From Hordeum vulgare subsp. vulgare (taxonomy: Eukaryota > Streptophyta > Magnoliopsida > Poales > Poaceae): a DNA stretch of 64,000 bases. The position numbers and the translations under genes were made by a program. Numbering within the stretch: position 1 is the first letter of the stretch; every line of letters starts with the position of its first letter. Under the pieces are notes generated by a model, which was given only the letters and a program-made list of their open reading frames with translations, ran no database searches and was not told where the DNA came from. The stretch covers positions 210,688,741-210,752,740 of the forward strand of contig NC_058518.1 of the NCBI RefSeq assembly GCF_904849725.1, in the 5' to 3' direction. Shown one piece after another: positions 47,101 through 58,330 of this stretch.

Positions 47101-48261
47101 TGTGCACTAGGTATTTGTGTGTGTATGGTTTCGGAAATGGGATTAGATTTATGATGTGTTGACCGTCTCAACCTTACATGTACGACCATCTTACCCCTTT
47201 GTGGGACGGGGCTTTGTCTATTTCTCTGGTTGGTGCTAGCAAAGAGCCACATTACTAGTGGTGGGAATGATGTGTGGTAATTCTCATGATGGGGTCGTGC
47301 GAGGTAGGGCGACTATGTCGATTTTACGTGTTCCAGGCACACCGTTGGTCTCCTCATGGATGATACTGTCCAGAGCCGGGCTGGGTACCAATCGAGTGGA
47401 TCTCTTTGTCTAGTATCATCAGGTGAAAGGCATTGTTTGGGTACTTACCTCGGGCATGTTATATACCACGAGTCATGGATGACATGGAAGTTTCCAAGAT
47501 CGCGTGGGTCCAGCGTACTACCTCTACAGAGTGTAAAACTATTCGAATAGCGGTGTCCATGGTCAAGGACAGTTGGGTGGTGCTGCTTAAACTATGTAGA
47601 GTCGTTTCCGCATAAACCAAGTATGTGTGAGTGTGTGGTAAATAATGTTTATATAAAAGAGTTGATATGACCATGTTTGGTGACTTGGCATAAAGGGTGA
47701 ATCCGGAGTATTCAACCCTTGACAGATATGTTGATATCTGTAACCTGTTCTTCAAATCAACGTCTAGTTTATGTTGCATATCCTTGATCAAGTTTATTCA
47801 TAGATAAGAAGCTATCCACCAAAGATGCATATTACTTGTTATACTTTCAATTGCATTGTTCATATCATGGGCTGTTTGTGAGTACATTCAAAAGTACTAA
47901 TTGGCTTGCCACTGGTTATATTACTGACCAGACATGGATGGACCGGAATTTGGAGAACATTACGTCTTCGGAGACGGCCCTACGAACTAGGACGCTTCCC
48001 AGTCAGAATGCATGTTGGTGTAGACTGATGGCATGGGCACCCGCTTAGCCCCAAGATTTTTGCCGCTAGTTGTATCACTGTGAGTTGGCCTTCTAGGCCC
48101 TAGCTTGTGAACTTGACCATTCGGTCACGTGATGTAATAAATTCGGTACGTGGATGTAAGACTCTTATTATTCAGCATCTTTGTGTTTGGTGAGCATTGA
48201 TATCTGGGATCACCGAGAACGTTCATAAGGTGATCTCGACCCATAAGTCAGGGTCCCCACA
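44106..48261 (+). mobile_element. 3' LTR of element B
   Basis: 4156 bases, TGTCACACCC to GTCCCCACA. Aligns end to end with 34236-38393, including the TATA box (45744-45752) and the GGTTCAAACC string near 46280. No guest insertion seen. Confidence 0.93.
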
Positions 48262-48266
48262 TACCT

Positions 48267-48625
48267 CGACCCCCTTTAACAGTACGATGTTCCTATGACT
48301 CAAGTGTATAGAAAATGAAATAGAAAGAATAAAACTTCAGGCTTCAAAGGCTTCAGAGTGTTTTCTTCAGGACACACCGAATTCCTCATCTTCAATGTCT
48401 TTATGAGGAATATTAATTTCATCGCCATTTCTTCGTTATCAAATTCTTCAAAGAAAGACCAAAGTCTTCAGCCGAAGACATACATTTTTAGGGGTCGATA
48501 TTCATTTGTATAACTCAAACTCCTCAGCGACTTATAGAGCCTGTGTACACTCACAAACATATTAGTCTCTTAACCTATAAGTCTACAACCCACAAAAATT
48601 ACTAACGGCACTAGATGCACTTACA
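48267..48625 (-). mobile_element. 5' LTR of element M, distal part
   Basis: Continues the LTR interrupted at 34235; it matches 14337-14692 of the other LTR and ends CACTTACA, followed by the GGATG copy of the target duplication. Confidence 0.92.
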
Positions 48626-50420
48626 GGATGTAGATCAAGCCATTTGTTATTAAAGCTTTTTTAAATTATATCTCATTTTCTTCCCCCACTGTCTGTGCAG
48701 GGCTGGCTAGAAAAGGCAAAGAAAATAGATGGCCCAGCCTCCTGCCCGAGGAATCCAGGTCGCAGTTGCTGACCGCGATGCTGGTGGTGGCGTCGTACAC
48801 AGTGCTAGATAAAAAGGAGGAGAAGAAGAAGGATACCTGTGGGGGTCTCTGCTCAAGGGGTACTCTCGATAGTAAGTCCAGAGAAACCCATGCGTCCTTC
48901 GTCTATGAGGAGAAGGGGGAAGAGGACGGAGGGGGAAAAGACTCCCTCCAAACAAGGAAGAGAGCGGCGTCGGAGGACGCCAGGGAAGGCTAGCCTCTGC
49001 AGGCCCCGAAGAAGCCATGGAGAAGCAAGGTGGTTCTGCCTGACGACAGCCCGGAGTACGACAAGGATTCCGAGGACTTTGAGAGAGTTCCCCGACGGAC
49101 ACCCAGGGTCAAGCCCCTAGCCCGAAGGTACGGAATCTCACTTGTATTTAATGAATTATATTGAGCTTTGTTTGTTAATTATACATGCTCTTTTCTCTGA
49201 CGCAGCCCTGCCCAAGACCTCCCGATGGCTCAAGTATCGGAGGGTTCACTACCAGAAGAACTAGCAGAGAGCGGGAATGCATCCTGCGCTACTCTCCTTC
49301 CGTCCGATGAGGCTGCGGAGGTGATGTCACGCCAAGCCCCTCCAAACATGGGGGGTGAGGTGGAGATGGCCGAAGTAAACACTTCTGCGATCAAAGATTG
49401 CGAGGTTTCGGCCGAGGTTCGCACCTCCGTCACCGAAGACCAGGAGGTCCCTGCCGAGGTTCATGCCTCAGTCACCGGGACCCACGAAGTGGATCCCCTT
49501 TTGATGAGGTTAGAGGGGGACCTGTACTTGGCCGGGCTCATTTCTGATATAGCTCCAAAGAGATCTCCTCCTCCGACATCTTCGCCATTGTCTCTGATGC
49601 CGCGTGTTCCCGAATAGGCCTCAGCCGAATGGCCCCCAAGGATAGCGGAGGCTCTATCCGGTGCAGACATCACCGATGAACATTGCACCCTTATGGGTGC
49701 GATTCTGCAAAGCATTCAGTCTATTGATAACAGACAGAAGGGAGCATTCAGTAGTCTGCTAATAGGGTTCGAGATAAAATGATTAGTGTTTATTTTTATT
49801 TATAAGGTTTTGATATGGCTTATGGGTATGACAGCCCCCCGATCCATGGGTTAGTTGAAAATCTTGCCCGTGGCTCGAGATAATTTACCTTCTTTAAGAA
49901 AAAAGGTTCGAGGGACCCATTAACTATTAAAGAATAGTAGGGTACTTCGGCCAAATAACCCAATCCCGTTAACATGGATGCTTATAAACCCTTATATGAT
50001 TGTTGCAGGCCTCGTCCTCGGATTTGCTACTAACGCCTTAGAACTAGGCGAGCTGAATCAGAAACTCTAGGCTTCCGATGAGGACGTTAGCCGACTTAAT
50101 TGTAAGCTAGATGAGAAGCAAGGTAAGCTTAATGCATGCCACTAAAACTTCTGTAGTGCTTTAATAATTTAGTAATATCTGGCATACATGACATCCTGAT
50201 TCCGATTATGTCAGAAGCCATGGACCTAGAGTTGGAGAAACATTGGGCCGAATGAGAGAAGGCCAAGCAGGAGGCCGCCGCTCAGAAGATGGTGGTGGAG
50301 AAATCCGCCGCCGAGCTAGACTTGCTGAAGATCGAGAGCGGCTCGCACAAGGCTAGAAGGACCAAGGTCTAGCAGGAGCTGTAATATGCGAGTGGTAAAC
50401 TCGACGGGTTTGAACAAAAG
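48626..50420 (+). pseudogene. Later exons of the antisense ORF of element T
   Basis: Continues the gene begun at 12416. Splice-like junctions are visible: an acceptor after a pyrimidine tract at 48700; an intron 49128-49205 (GTACGG to GACGCAG); an acceptor at 50008; an intron 50123-50214 (GTAAGC to TATGTCAG). The best open part is 49225-49617 (130 codons), rich in E, V and S with the repeated pattern TSVTEDQEVPAEVHASVT. The last part (EAMDLELEKHWAE, KQEAAAQKMVVEKSAAELD) looks like a coiled coil and has stops. It is known only as a plant gene attached to gypsy elements; no function can be stated. Confidence 0.6.
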
Positions 50421-52152
50421 TTGTAGGAACAAGGGACCGAGCTCTCCAAGCTGTCTTCCGCACTCAAATCAAAGTTGGTAGAAAGGTGCTTCTTCAAAGA
50501 GGAAGTGCGCCAGGTCAAGAATATTGCCGATGTTAAGCCATAGTTACTGTGAAGTGCCTTTGGTGGAAACAGGTTTGCCTTTCTTAAACGGCTATGGCAT
50601 TCCCCAGGCGCCTTTATGGAACTCCTGCAGGGTACATCAGACGCGGCTAAGCACACCCACCAGTTATTTTGGCTTTGGGAAGAAGTTGTGCGATGTCGTG
50701 TCTGAAGCGCTCCGTCTGCATAGAGGGAGCTTAGATGGCCTTTCTGAGGACCATGATGCTCTGGCCAGGAGTGAAGCCCCTGACTATGGCGTCTGCGCCT
50801 CCGCCTCCTGGGAAGGAACATCGACGGCTGGAGCTTTATTTCTCTGTCACGACGAAGGGTGGTCAGGCCATCGAAGCCCAATGTCCCAAAGATGTAATTT
50901 ATGAGTAGGGATATAGTAGTGTGCCTTGGACCAATTCGTTCTTATGAAACTTGTCCCGATGTAATGCACTTTTGAATTAATTTTTGACTCCTATTTTGGC
51001 CCTTTAATATAAAAGTTTCTAGTCATCGGCTTCAGCCCCGATGTAGAAACTATAAAGGGTGTTACTACATCCACACCGTAACCCTTAGTCGATGTATCGG
51101 TGCCCGGAGGTTGTAGTGTGTCAAGGAAATGAGGCAATCGGACAATTCGTCTTTAATGCTTTCACTTGGCCTTAGGAGCTTTGAATGCGGTGGAGAGCCC
51201 GCATTTTCGTGTGGTAATCGGATGAACTGATTTTTTTCAAATAGTTTCCACCTGTTTTGCAAAGGTACAAACCTCTCCGTATAATACAGAATAAAACCTC
51301 CATGGGCCTTTAGTTTTTAACTCGGATTGCAGACCGGTTCTCGCTTATTATGAGAAACCGTTTTTGGATTTCTCCACTTAAGTATTTTAAGCCAGGCCAG
51401 CTGGGAATACAATCAAAGTGGATCCCCCTTTACCCCTTTAGCCAAACTAGCAGAATGTAAGGGGGTAAGCACAAGAGAGGGGCAACCCAACTATTGACCC
51501 ACGACACAATTCAGAACCGATGCATATAAAGCAATATCCAAGAAACCGAACACTAAAAAAGTTAGTGGCGGGATAGTGCTTAGGGCGGTGTTTTATCCAA
51601 GCCCCCGGTCTATTAGCCGACCACAATTGATATCTTTCACATAAATCTACCCTTCGGTGCCAATGAACAAAATACATATAAATGTAAAGATGTTGTAAAA
51701 AAGGTACATGAATAATATTTATTATAATTCATGGCACCAAGGTAGTTGTTACAGGGAACTATTGTTCGGATTGGCATATTTAAAGGCGACCTTTTCTCCA
51801 TGGCCTATCATGGGTGACTTGACGTCAGCATTGCTTCCAAGTACGCGGTTTATCCTATGCTTCTTAGGAAGGAGGAGTAATGTCCTTTAAAGTTTGCTTT
51901 ATTGTCGACAGGCGGTACTTGAATAGAGGGTCTAGAGAAGCTGGCGTGCTACAGGTGAGATTGACGCTCGAGAGATCCTTAATGACATCTAGTTCTTGTT
52001 TGTAAATGCATGTGATCCATAGTTCGGTTAGACCGAAAATATGGTCCTTGGTTGTGGGTCCCCACATCTGCCCATGGTATTTTGATAATGAAACTGTCTC
52101 TACCAGGGACATACTTGACGGGTGACCGGGCTATGCCATGGGGATCGTATCC
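50421..52152. other. Element T internal region between the two opposed ORFs
   Basis: No domain found on either strand. It begins with a decayed coiled-coil tail of the antisense ORF (to about 50900) and is then AT-rich. Bases 51885-51944 (around CGGTACTTGAATAGAGGG) reappear at 56639-56697 beyond LTR X. Confidence 0.5.
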
Positions 52153-52871
52153 CTATTTTTTGGGTCGGAAACTCCTCTGGGGGATCTGATTGAGCTCGAG
52201 CTTGCTTGCCCACTTGTCGTGCCTCGATGACGGGCATACTACTTGATGCTTCGACGTTGTATTGACATTCAGTTGTCGAGGTTGTTGTGTGCTCCTCGAT
52301 CCGGAGAGATCGCTCTGTATTGTAGTTGATAGTGATAACACCTCTGGTTTGGGCATCTCGAGCTTTAGGTAAGCGTAAGGAGGCACAACATTGAAGCGGC
52401 CGAATCTTGTGCGGCTGAGTAAAGCGTGGTACCCGCTACGAAAAGGGACGATATCGAAGATTAAGTCTTTGTTGCGAAAGCTTTCGGGTGAGCCGAACAC
52501 AACCTCCAGTATTATCATGCCCGAGCAATGGGCTTCGATATGTGGGATTACTCCTTTTAAGGCAGTGTTGCTGGGTTTAATTCTTGATGGGTCTATGCCC
52601 ATATTTCTCACCGTATCTAAGTAAAACAGATTAAGGATACTTCCTCCAAACATAAGGACTTCGGTGAGGTGATACCCATCTATGATGGGTCTAGGACAAG
52701 GACGGCCGACCCTCCATGATGGATGCTAGTTGGGTGATCCCTACAATGGAAGGTAATCGGCCAAGCCGACCATGGGTTATAGTTCGGGGCCATGGGCTCG
52801 ATGGTGTAATCCTCCTGAAGGGCTCGCTTCCTTTCCTTCTTTGGTATGTGAGTGACATATATCATGTTCAC
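52153..52871 (-). pseudogene. Protease-like domain of element T
   Basis: The minus-strand ORF 52653-52153 (166 codons) has the gypsy retropepsin-type order: GGSILNLFYLDTVRNMGID, LEVVFGSPESFRNKDLIFDIV, YHALLSRTRFGRFNVVPPYAYLKLEMP. The catalytic Asp expected just before GGSS has been lost (LMFGGS). The upstream piece (52871-52680) is in another frame. Confidence 0.78.
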
Positions 52872-55239
52872 GGATTTTACTTATGGAGGGAATGTATCTG
52901 GCCCCTAGTGTTAGGACCGCAGGGGCTTTTCATCGTCCTTGCTTCATTGGACCTTGCCTTGTTCTTTGACTCCTAGTTTTCCGGCCAGCTTAAACACCAA
53001 ATAGTTACGGTTGGTGTGGGTGGCGGGCTTGTCTTGGGTGTCGTGGATCTGGCAGGGCCTCTCCATAATTTTCTCTAATGGAGTCGTTCCATGCCTGTTC
53101 CCTTTGAAGGGCCTCTTCCGCTATCCAGATTTCTAACTGCAGAAGCCGGCATTAATGGCCATGTCATCAGCGTCACCGTTATGGTGACGACGTTTTCTTT
53201 TGTTTCACCTTGTCTTGTTGTTCCCATTTGGGACTTCAGAGGTACTGGTTTCATTCGTATTATGGCTGTGCTGAGCTATCCAATTGCCCTCACCCAAGCA
53301 AAAGTAGGTCGCAAGGGAAGTGAGAATAGACATTGTTCTCGGCTTGTCCTGTCCAAGCTCGCGAGCCGGCCATTTATTCGAATGTGATGCCTGAATGAGG
53401 CTATTGGTTCGGCATCCGGACAGTCGACTATCTGGTTCTTTTTGGTGAGGAACCTATTCCAGAATTCTCTGGCCGAATCGCCCGCCTTTGGGACGATGTT
53501 GTGAGGTAGGAGGAGGCCGGGGGTCGGACGTAGGTTCCCTGGAAACTAGATAGGAAGGCTTCCTCGAGCTCTTCCCAACTTCTGTTAGAGTCTTCATGTA
53601 AGGTGTTTAGCTAGTGTCGTGCTAGCCCTTTCAGCTTTAGGGGCAGTTACTTGATGTCATGGAGGTCATCTCCCGTGGCCATATGGATGTGGAGAAGGAA
53701 ATCTTCTATCCACAAGGCAGGATACATAGTCCGATAGTATTGCTCTATGTTTACGGGTATAAACCCTTCCGGGAATTGGTGCTGCATGACCTCATTTGTT
53801 AAGCGTAGTGGGTGAGCGTTGCCTCTCACCCAGGCTATACTGTTCTAGAGATCTGCTGTTGGTTGTGCCTGGTATGATTCCCGATCTCTGTTGTTGTGGG
53901 TACTCCAAGGTTGATCTCCATCCTATCGAGTGGAAGAGTACCTTCTGGATCCATAGATGGATCTATTGCGACCTGTTTTGTTGTCCAAGTGATGACCTCG
54001 GTTATGTTTGCCACTGGGTTGCACATGTTCTTTTCCTTTCCTGTAGGGAGGCTCAGATCTATAGTTGGGTTCTATGAACGCTCTATCGCGATCTCGAGGT
54101 GGACGATCGGGCTCTTTTTACGGTGTGTGCCTGGGGACATGGGTTCTGGAGCTTCGTCATCAAACTGAAGTGGCACGCTTCGGCGTGGGTAGATTTTGTT
54201 TTGAGCCGGCCACTCGGTGCCATATCCTTCTTTGACTTCCAATACTTTTTTCCATCTATTGTTGATGGTTTCTTCTTCAGCTTGAAGCCATTGTTGCTTC
54301 GCGTGGAGGATGCTGGCAATAGCTATGAGCTGCTGTATGAATCGTTCCTGGCCTTCAGGGTCCTAGGGAACCCTGATGTCTTTGGCCTCCAAGCTGTCCT
54401 CCATATTGTTAGGAGGGAGGTAGTTGTCATCTTCTGGATTGTCAGGGTCGTCGAGATCAGACTGGCCGTCGGGCAGGTTCGAATCCTCCGGTGGTCGCTC
54501 GGGAGCTCGAGGTTACCTGTAACCTCGTGGGTTGTGTTCTCCTCGATGCTCTGAGTTGTTCCCCTTGCCTTCTTCGCCTCATATTGTTTGCGTTTCTTTG
54601 GACCCTTTGATGGCTTGTGCCTGGACTTATCTTCATTTTGTGGAACGGGGGTGTGGTCTCCATTGCCGTTAGGTTTGTCTAACATGTAGACATCGTAGGT
54701 GGAGGTTGCAGTCCATCGCCCGAGGCAGGCATATCGTCCGTGTACTCCATGTCTTCGACCTCCTCGGATGGGTAATCCAGCATGTCAGACAAGTCTTCGA
54801 TGGTGTCTACCATGTGGGTGGTAGGTGGGCCATATAAGTCCTCATTGTCCACTTTCGGACCGGTCGGAGCATAGCTCACGTCTGGTCCGTCCGCGATTTT
54901 CATTGATTGGATCTAGTTGAGCATCTCGTTTAACACCGAGAGGCTGTACAGATCGATCTCTTGATGACTTTTGGAGCTGACCTCCATAGCTTCCGCGAGG
55001 GAAGCGAGTTTGGACATGGTTGTCTATGATTGTCCGGGAATAGAGGTTGGGTCCGGGCTCGAAGCTAACTCTTCAAATTGGGAACCGAGGTCATGGCCGG
55101 ACAAGAGACCCGAAGTCAAGGCTTCAAGATCTTGGAGCTCATCGGGCAAAACCGTAACCTTACCAGGGAGATGATTGCCCCGAGGGCCGGTGGAGAACTC
55201 GAGGTTCCGAGCCCTACCTCCTAATCGAAGACGGGACAT
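52872..55239 (-). pseudogene. gag: Gag of element T (degenerate)
   Basis: From 55239 downwards on the minus strand: an acidic N-terminal region (55239-54679, with stops), a basic segment (54685-54323, 54319-54083) and the Gag core 53829-53647 (VMQHQFPEGFIPVN, YPALWIEDFLLHIHMATGDD, then LPLKLKGLARH-stop-LNTL and SWEELEEAFLSSF). Many stops and frameshifts follow towards the protease. The core matches Tat-lineage Gag in style. Confidence 0.78.
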
Positions 55240-55380
55240 CCGATCTGGCTAAGGCGCCCGGTTGGGTCAGTGCGCAGTGTGAAGCTACTGAACGTGAGAA
55301 CCTGCCCGGGGACGAAGATGTCCCTGTTGTTGATTTGATCACTTATGATTAAGACGACCTTCCGGTGATCCCATAGCGGA

Positions 55381-55400
55381 ACTCTCAATGAAAGCACCAA
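55381..55400 (-). other. Primer-site region of element T
   Basis: On the minus strand TTGGTGCTTTCATTGAGAGT follows the 5' LTR directly. It is the constant sequence after this Triticeae LTR family and should act as primer-binding site. I do not identify the tRNA. Confidence 0.65.
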
Positions 55401-55777
55401 TGGCCGTGTGAAAACTAGCGGATCTCAGGTAGGGGGTCCCGAACTGTGGACCTTGGATCGATGGGTTGCACGAGACAAAGGGGACAGTGTTTACCTAGTT
55501 TCGGGCCCTCTTGTGTATATTCATACAGTATGAGGATTACAGAGTTCATCTACCTCGAGATCGTATGATCCAAACTCTAGATGAATTAAATTGTCTATGC
55601 GGATGAAACCCTCTGATTTATATAGATACCAGGGGTTCCTAGGGTTACACACAACCGACCTCAGCCAATGGTAAATGTGTCAATATAGCCTACACAACTT
55701 GGACGACACGCGTGTCTTCAGAGAATTCCTACTTGTTTATGAGATCGTCATGCAGTTCGGTCTTCAACAATACGGCC
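55401..55777 (-). mobile_element. Truncated 5' LTR of element T
   Basis: Matches the first ~385 bases of 11389-11857 (TGGCCGTGTGAAAACTAGCGG for TGTCGGTGTCAAAACTGGCGG). It stops abruptly where LTR X begins; the last ~85 bases expected (through CCAGGACTCC) are absent from the window. Confidence 0.85.
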
Positions 55778-56638
55778 TATCGGCGTCCTCGGAACGGGGG
55801 TACCCAGACTTGCGTGTCTACGGCCCAGGGCTGGCCCACTTCATCGATCAAGCACCAGTAGGTTCGGCCAGGCCCTCGTCAGGGGACAAGCCTCGCGAGG
55901 AGGAATTTAATCAAGACCCGCATGGGCCTCCTCGGGACCTCTCCGGAGCGGCGGACATTCCGGGGCAAAGCCCAGCCTCAAGAGTCAAAGATGACGCAGA
56001 AGGTGGACAGGCGACCCGCAGATGGTAGAGCCGTGTAGTTCTCCCTTTGGTGCAATGAGGGCAGGAGCGTACATGGATCCCAAAGGAATCTCCTAGAGGT
56101 TTCCCTTCTGGTGCAACGAAGCCGCCGCCGCCCGTCAGTAGGGCAGGCATCACCACGGGCCTTTCTCTGCCGCGCGGACAGTTACTTTGCACGTGAAGAC
56201 CACTTTTGACACGGGAGGCAAGTTCCCTTGTCTCCCACCAAAACTGGCCATTATGGGATCCCTTCCTGCCTACGATAAGGGAAGAGGACCCTGACCTCCA
56301 CTATAAATAGAGAGGGTAGGATACCTGAGAGAGGGGAAATCGGATCATCGTAACCTTAGAACACACATCAAGCCACTTGGCCTCCAGAGGCTCAAGAGCA
56401 TTGTACTATCTCGTTCATCAACCTCCGTGAGAGGCAATCCACCTAAAGCAGGAGTAGGGTTTTATGCTTCGCAGCGGCCCGAACCTGGGTGAACTAATGT
56501 GTTCTGAGTTCTCCTCACCGTCGCATGAGTTCTTAGCCTTGCCCAAGGTATAGTATGTCCGAAAAACCGAATCTGTTGAGTGGCCTCTGCATGCGCCCCT
56601 GAGTTTTAATCCCTAGGGTCTTGCGGAATTCCTAGTCA
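55778..56638 (+). mobile_element. Solo LTR (X) of another gypsy family, no target duplication
   Basis: Begins TATCGGCGTCCTCGGAACGG (first G of TG mutated) and ends near GGAATTCCTAGTCA. TATA box at 56302-56310. It is preceded by CGGCC and followed by AGTTT, so the 5-base duplicates expected of a simple solo LTR are missing. The sequence on its right is not the continuation of the LTR on its left. Confidence 0.72.
56302..56310 (+). promoter_or_regulatory. TATA box of LTR X
   Basis: TATAAATAG about 525 bases into the LTR, a normal U3 position. It shows that X lies in + orientation. Confidence 0.6.
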
Positions 56639-56697
56639 AGTTTTCTTTATTGTCAACATGCAGTACTTGAATAGGGGGTCTAGAGAAGCTGGCTTGC
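56639..56697. mobile_element. Fragment of element T-type internal DNA
   Basis: 59 bases nearly identical to 51885-51944 (GTACTTGAATAG, GGTCTAGAGAAGCTGGC), differing at a handful of positions. It belongs to another copy, or a displaced part, of the T family. Confidence 0.75.
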
Positions 56698-58315
56698 TGA
56701 TGACGATATGATGTATATACTTCTCGCCCCTCGTTGGATACCCCAAGTACAAGGTGGAGATGTAGTCAGCAGCAAATTTCCCTTAGACGGAGACTATAAG
56801 GTTTATCGAACTAGGAGGACTCCTAGGCTCAACAAGTAGGTGTCTTCCACCCTGGTGCTAGCAGAAAACATGGACCTGCACACACAACAAATATTTTTTC
56901 TCCCAATGAGTACAAAGAGGTTGTCAATATCTCCGGCCTTGAGTTTGCAAAGGATCAAAACACAAGCGGGAAAGTAATGGTGATTGCAATGGAAAATTAT
57001 ATGAAAGCGGTAAATGATGGAGGTGTAAACAATGATGGTGATATGGACCAGAGTCACATGATGTTCACTAGTGATGTCTCTCTCCCAATAGACGATAAAC
57101 AACTATGCCAGGGCAAACAAATCCTAGTTAGGCAATTGACAGAATTATGACCGCGCCGCAATGCTAATTATGCTCCTTGATAGTTAGAGGTTCAATAGTA
57201 ATGGGCAGTACGCCAATACAAGTAGATCGTTTGTTCATCAGTATCTACTTAGTAATCATCCACCTTGAGAACATCTCTCCGGTATTAAGTTGCGAGCCCC
57301 ACCAAAAGTGTAAAATCAAAATAACGGACAACTGCATTAACGAACTATGCGTAAGGTCAATAATCCTTGCAACCGTGGTCACAAGCACCGTTGTTTTCTC
57401 CCTGGTGGCAACTAGCACATCCCCTAGTGTCATGTTTTTGTCACTCAAGCTAGACATCGAGGGGCCCGAACCCAGAATCATGCATATCGCTCCCTCTTGA
57501 AGTTACGATCTACTACTTGGCCAAAGCAATAAAAAGCAATGGAGAAGATGCAATTACTAAGGAACACAATATGAAAGGATAATCAAATATATAACTCATA
57601 ACAATCTGAACATAATCTCGTAATCCATCGGATCCAAACAAACCGAGCATAGCAAAAGCAAGAGGATTACATAGATGCCTTGATCAAGTAGGGCAGCTCA
57701 CAAGGACTAACCATTGAAGCAAAAGATTGGAGAGCACACCTCACATAGCTACTGGTCATGGACTCATGGTCCAAGGGAAACTACTCACGGAACATCCGGG
57801 AAGCCTCCATGGCGGTGGAGAAGCTCCCAGAGGTCAATCCTCCCTAAGGCAGGGTGCCGGGAAGAGGTCTTCGAATGCTCCTGATCTGGGAAGCGCTGCG
57901 GCGGCGGAACGATGGAGAAGTTCGCAATTCCAGAAAGTCTGCGAGGGTTTCCTCATAGATTTCTAAATATAGGCCAAAGGAGGGTATCGTAGGAGGTGGG
58001 GCCCACCCAGACGATCCTCCTGGCACGGCCTAAGGCCTGGCCGCCTGGGAGGCCCCTGGCCCTCCTTCGGTGATCCCGAAGCTTTTGTTTCGCTGATTTT
58101 TTTATATTTGTTCTGGATTTTTTCGGGCTTTAAAAAATTTGGTAAAAGCTCCTGCAAAAAAAAACCAGCAGACAAAAACTGGCACTGGGTGCACTGAGTA
58201 AGTAGGTTAGTACAAATACGTGATAAATGATATAAATGTGTAGCAAAACATATAACAATGTCACCCAAAAGATCATGGAACAAGCAGAACTTATAGATAC
58301 GTTTGGGATGTATCA
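56698..58315 (-). mobile_element. 3' LTR of element S
   Basis: 1618 bases. In element sense it runs TGATACATCCCAAACG to GTCATCA. A TATA-like CTATATTTAG lies at 57963-57972 (minus strand). The + strand ORFs are short and without domain. Confidence 0.82.
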
Positions 58316-58330
58316 ACATCCCCAAGCTTA
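58316..58330 (-). other. Polypurine tract of element S
   Basis: On the minus strand AAGCTTGGGGATGT directly precedes the LTR start. This is the usual junction in this group of Triticeae elements and proves the minus orientation. Confidence 0.82.

Larger units (their letters stand above)
34236..48261 (+). mobile_element. Gypsy chromovirus element B, complete with two 4.16-kb LTRs
   Basis: 14026 bases. The LTRs are 34236-38393 and 44106-48261, and the internal region is 5712 bases. The target-site duplication TACCT is perfect (34231-34235 and 48262-48266), and joining the flanks restores the LTR of element M. The internal order is primer site, Gag, protease, RT, RNase H, integrase, chromodomain, polypurine tract. 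Proteins resemble element A but the LTRs differ. The two LTRs differ at several per cent of positions by eye, so the insertion is not recent. Exact family not assigned (Tekay-like chromovirus). Confidence 0.94.
13287..48625 (-). mobile_element. SIRE/Maximus-like Ty1/copia element M with nested insertions
   Basis: A complete minus-strand element: 3' LTR 13287-14692, 5' LTR 33178-34235 plus 48267-48625. Target-site duplications are GGAGG (13282-13286) and GGATG (48626-48630), one mismatch. After removal of the CACTA (22718-30299) and gypsy B (34236-48261), its own length is about 13.7 kb. The order from 5' to 3' on the minus strand is primer site, Gag, protease, integrase, RT, RNase H (copia order), then a long extra ORF region before the 3' LTR. 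The extra 3' ORF, the length and the 1.4-kb LTRs fit the SIRE/Maximus lineage. Confidence 0.88.
11389..55777 (-). mobile_element. Non-autonomous gypsy element T (Tat/RIRE2-like), holding nested insertions
   Basis: Minus-strand element whose 3' LTR is 11389-11857 and truncated 5' LTR is 55401-55777. About 8.2 kb of its own internal DNA (11858-13286 and 48626-55400) is separated by the 35-kb insertion of copia element M. On the minus strand it encodes Gag and a protease-like domain only; I find no RT, RNase H or integrase. On the + strand it carries an antisense, apparently spliced ORF with the domain known as putative gypsy type transposon (PF04195). That arrangement is typical of Tat-lineage elements in grasses. 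CCTGT precedes the left LTR; the matching duplicate on the right is lost. Confidence 0.78.
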
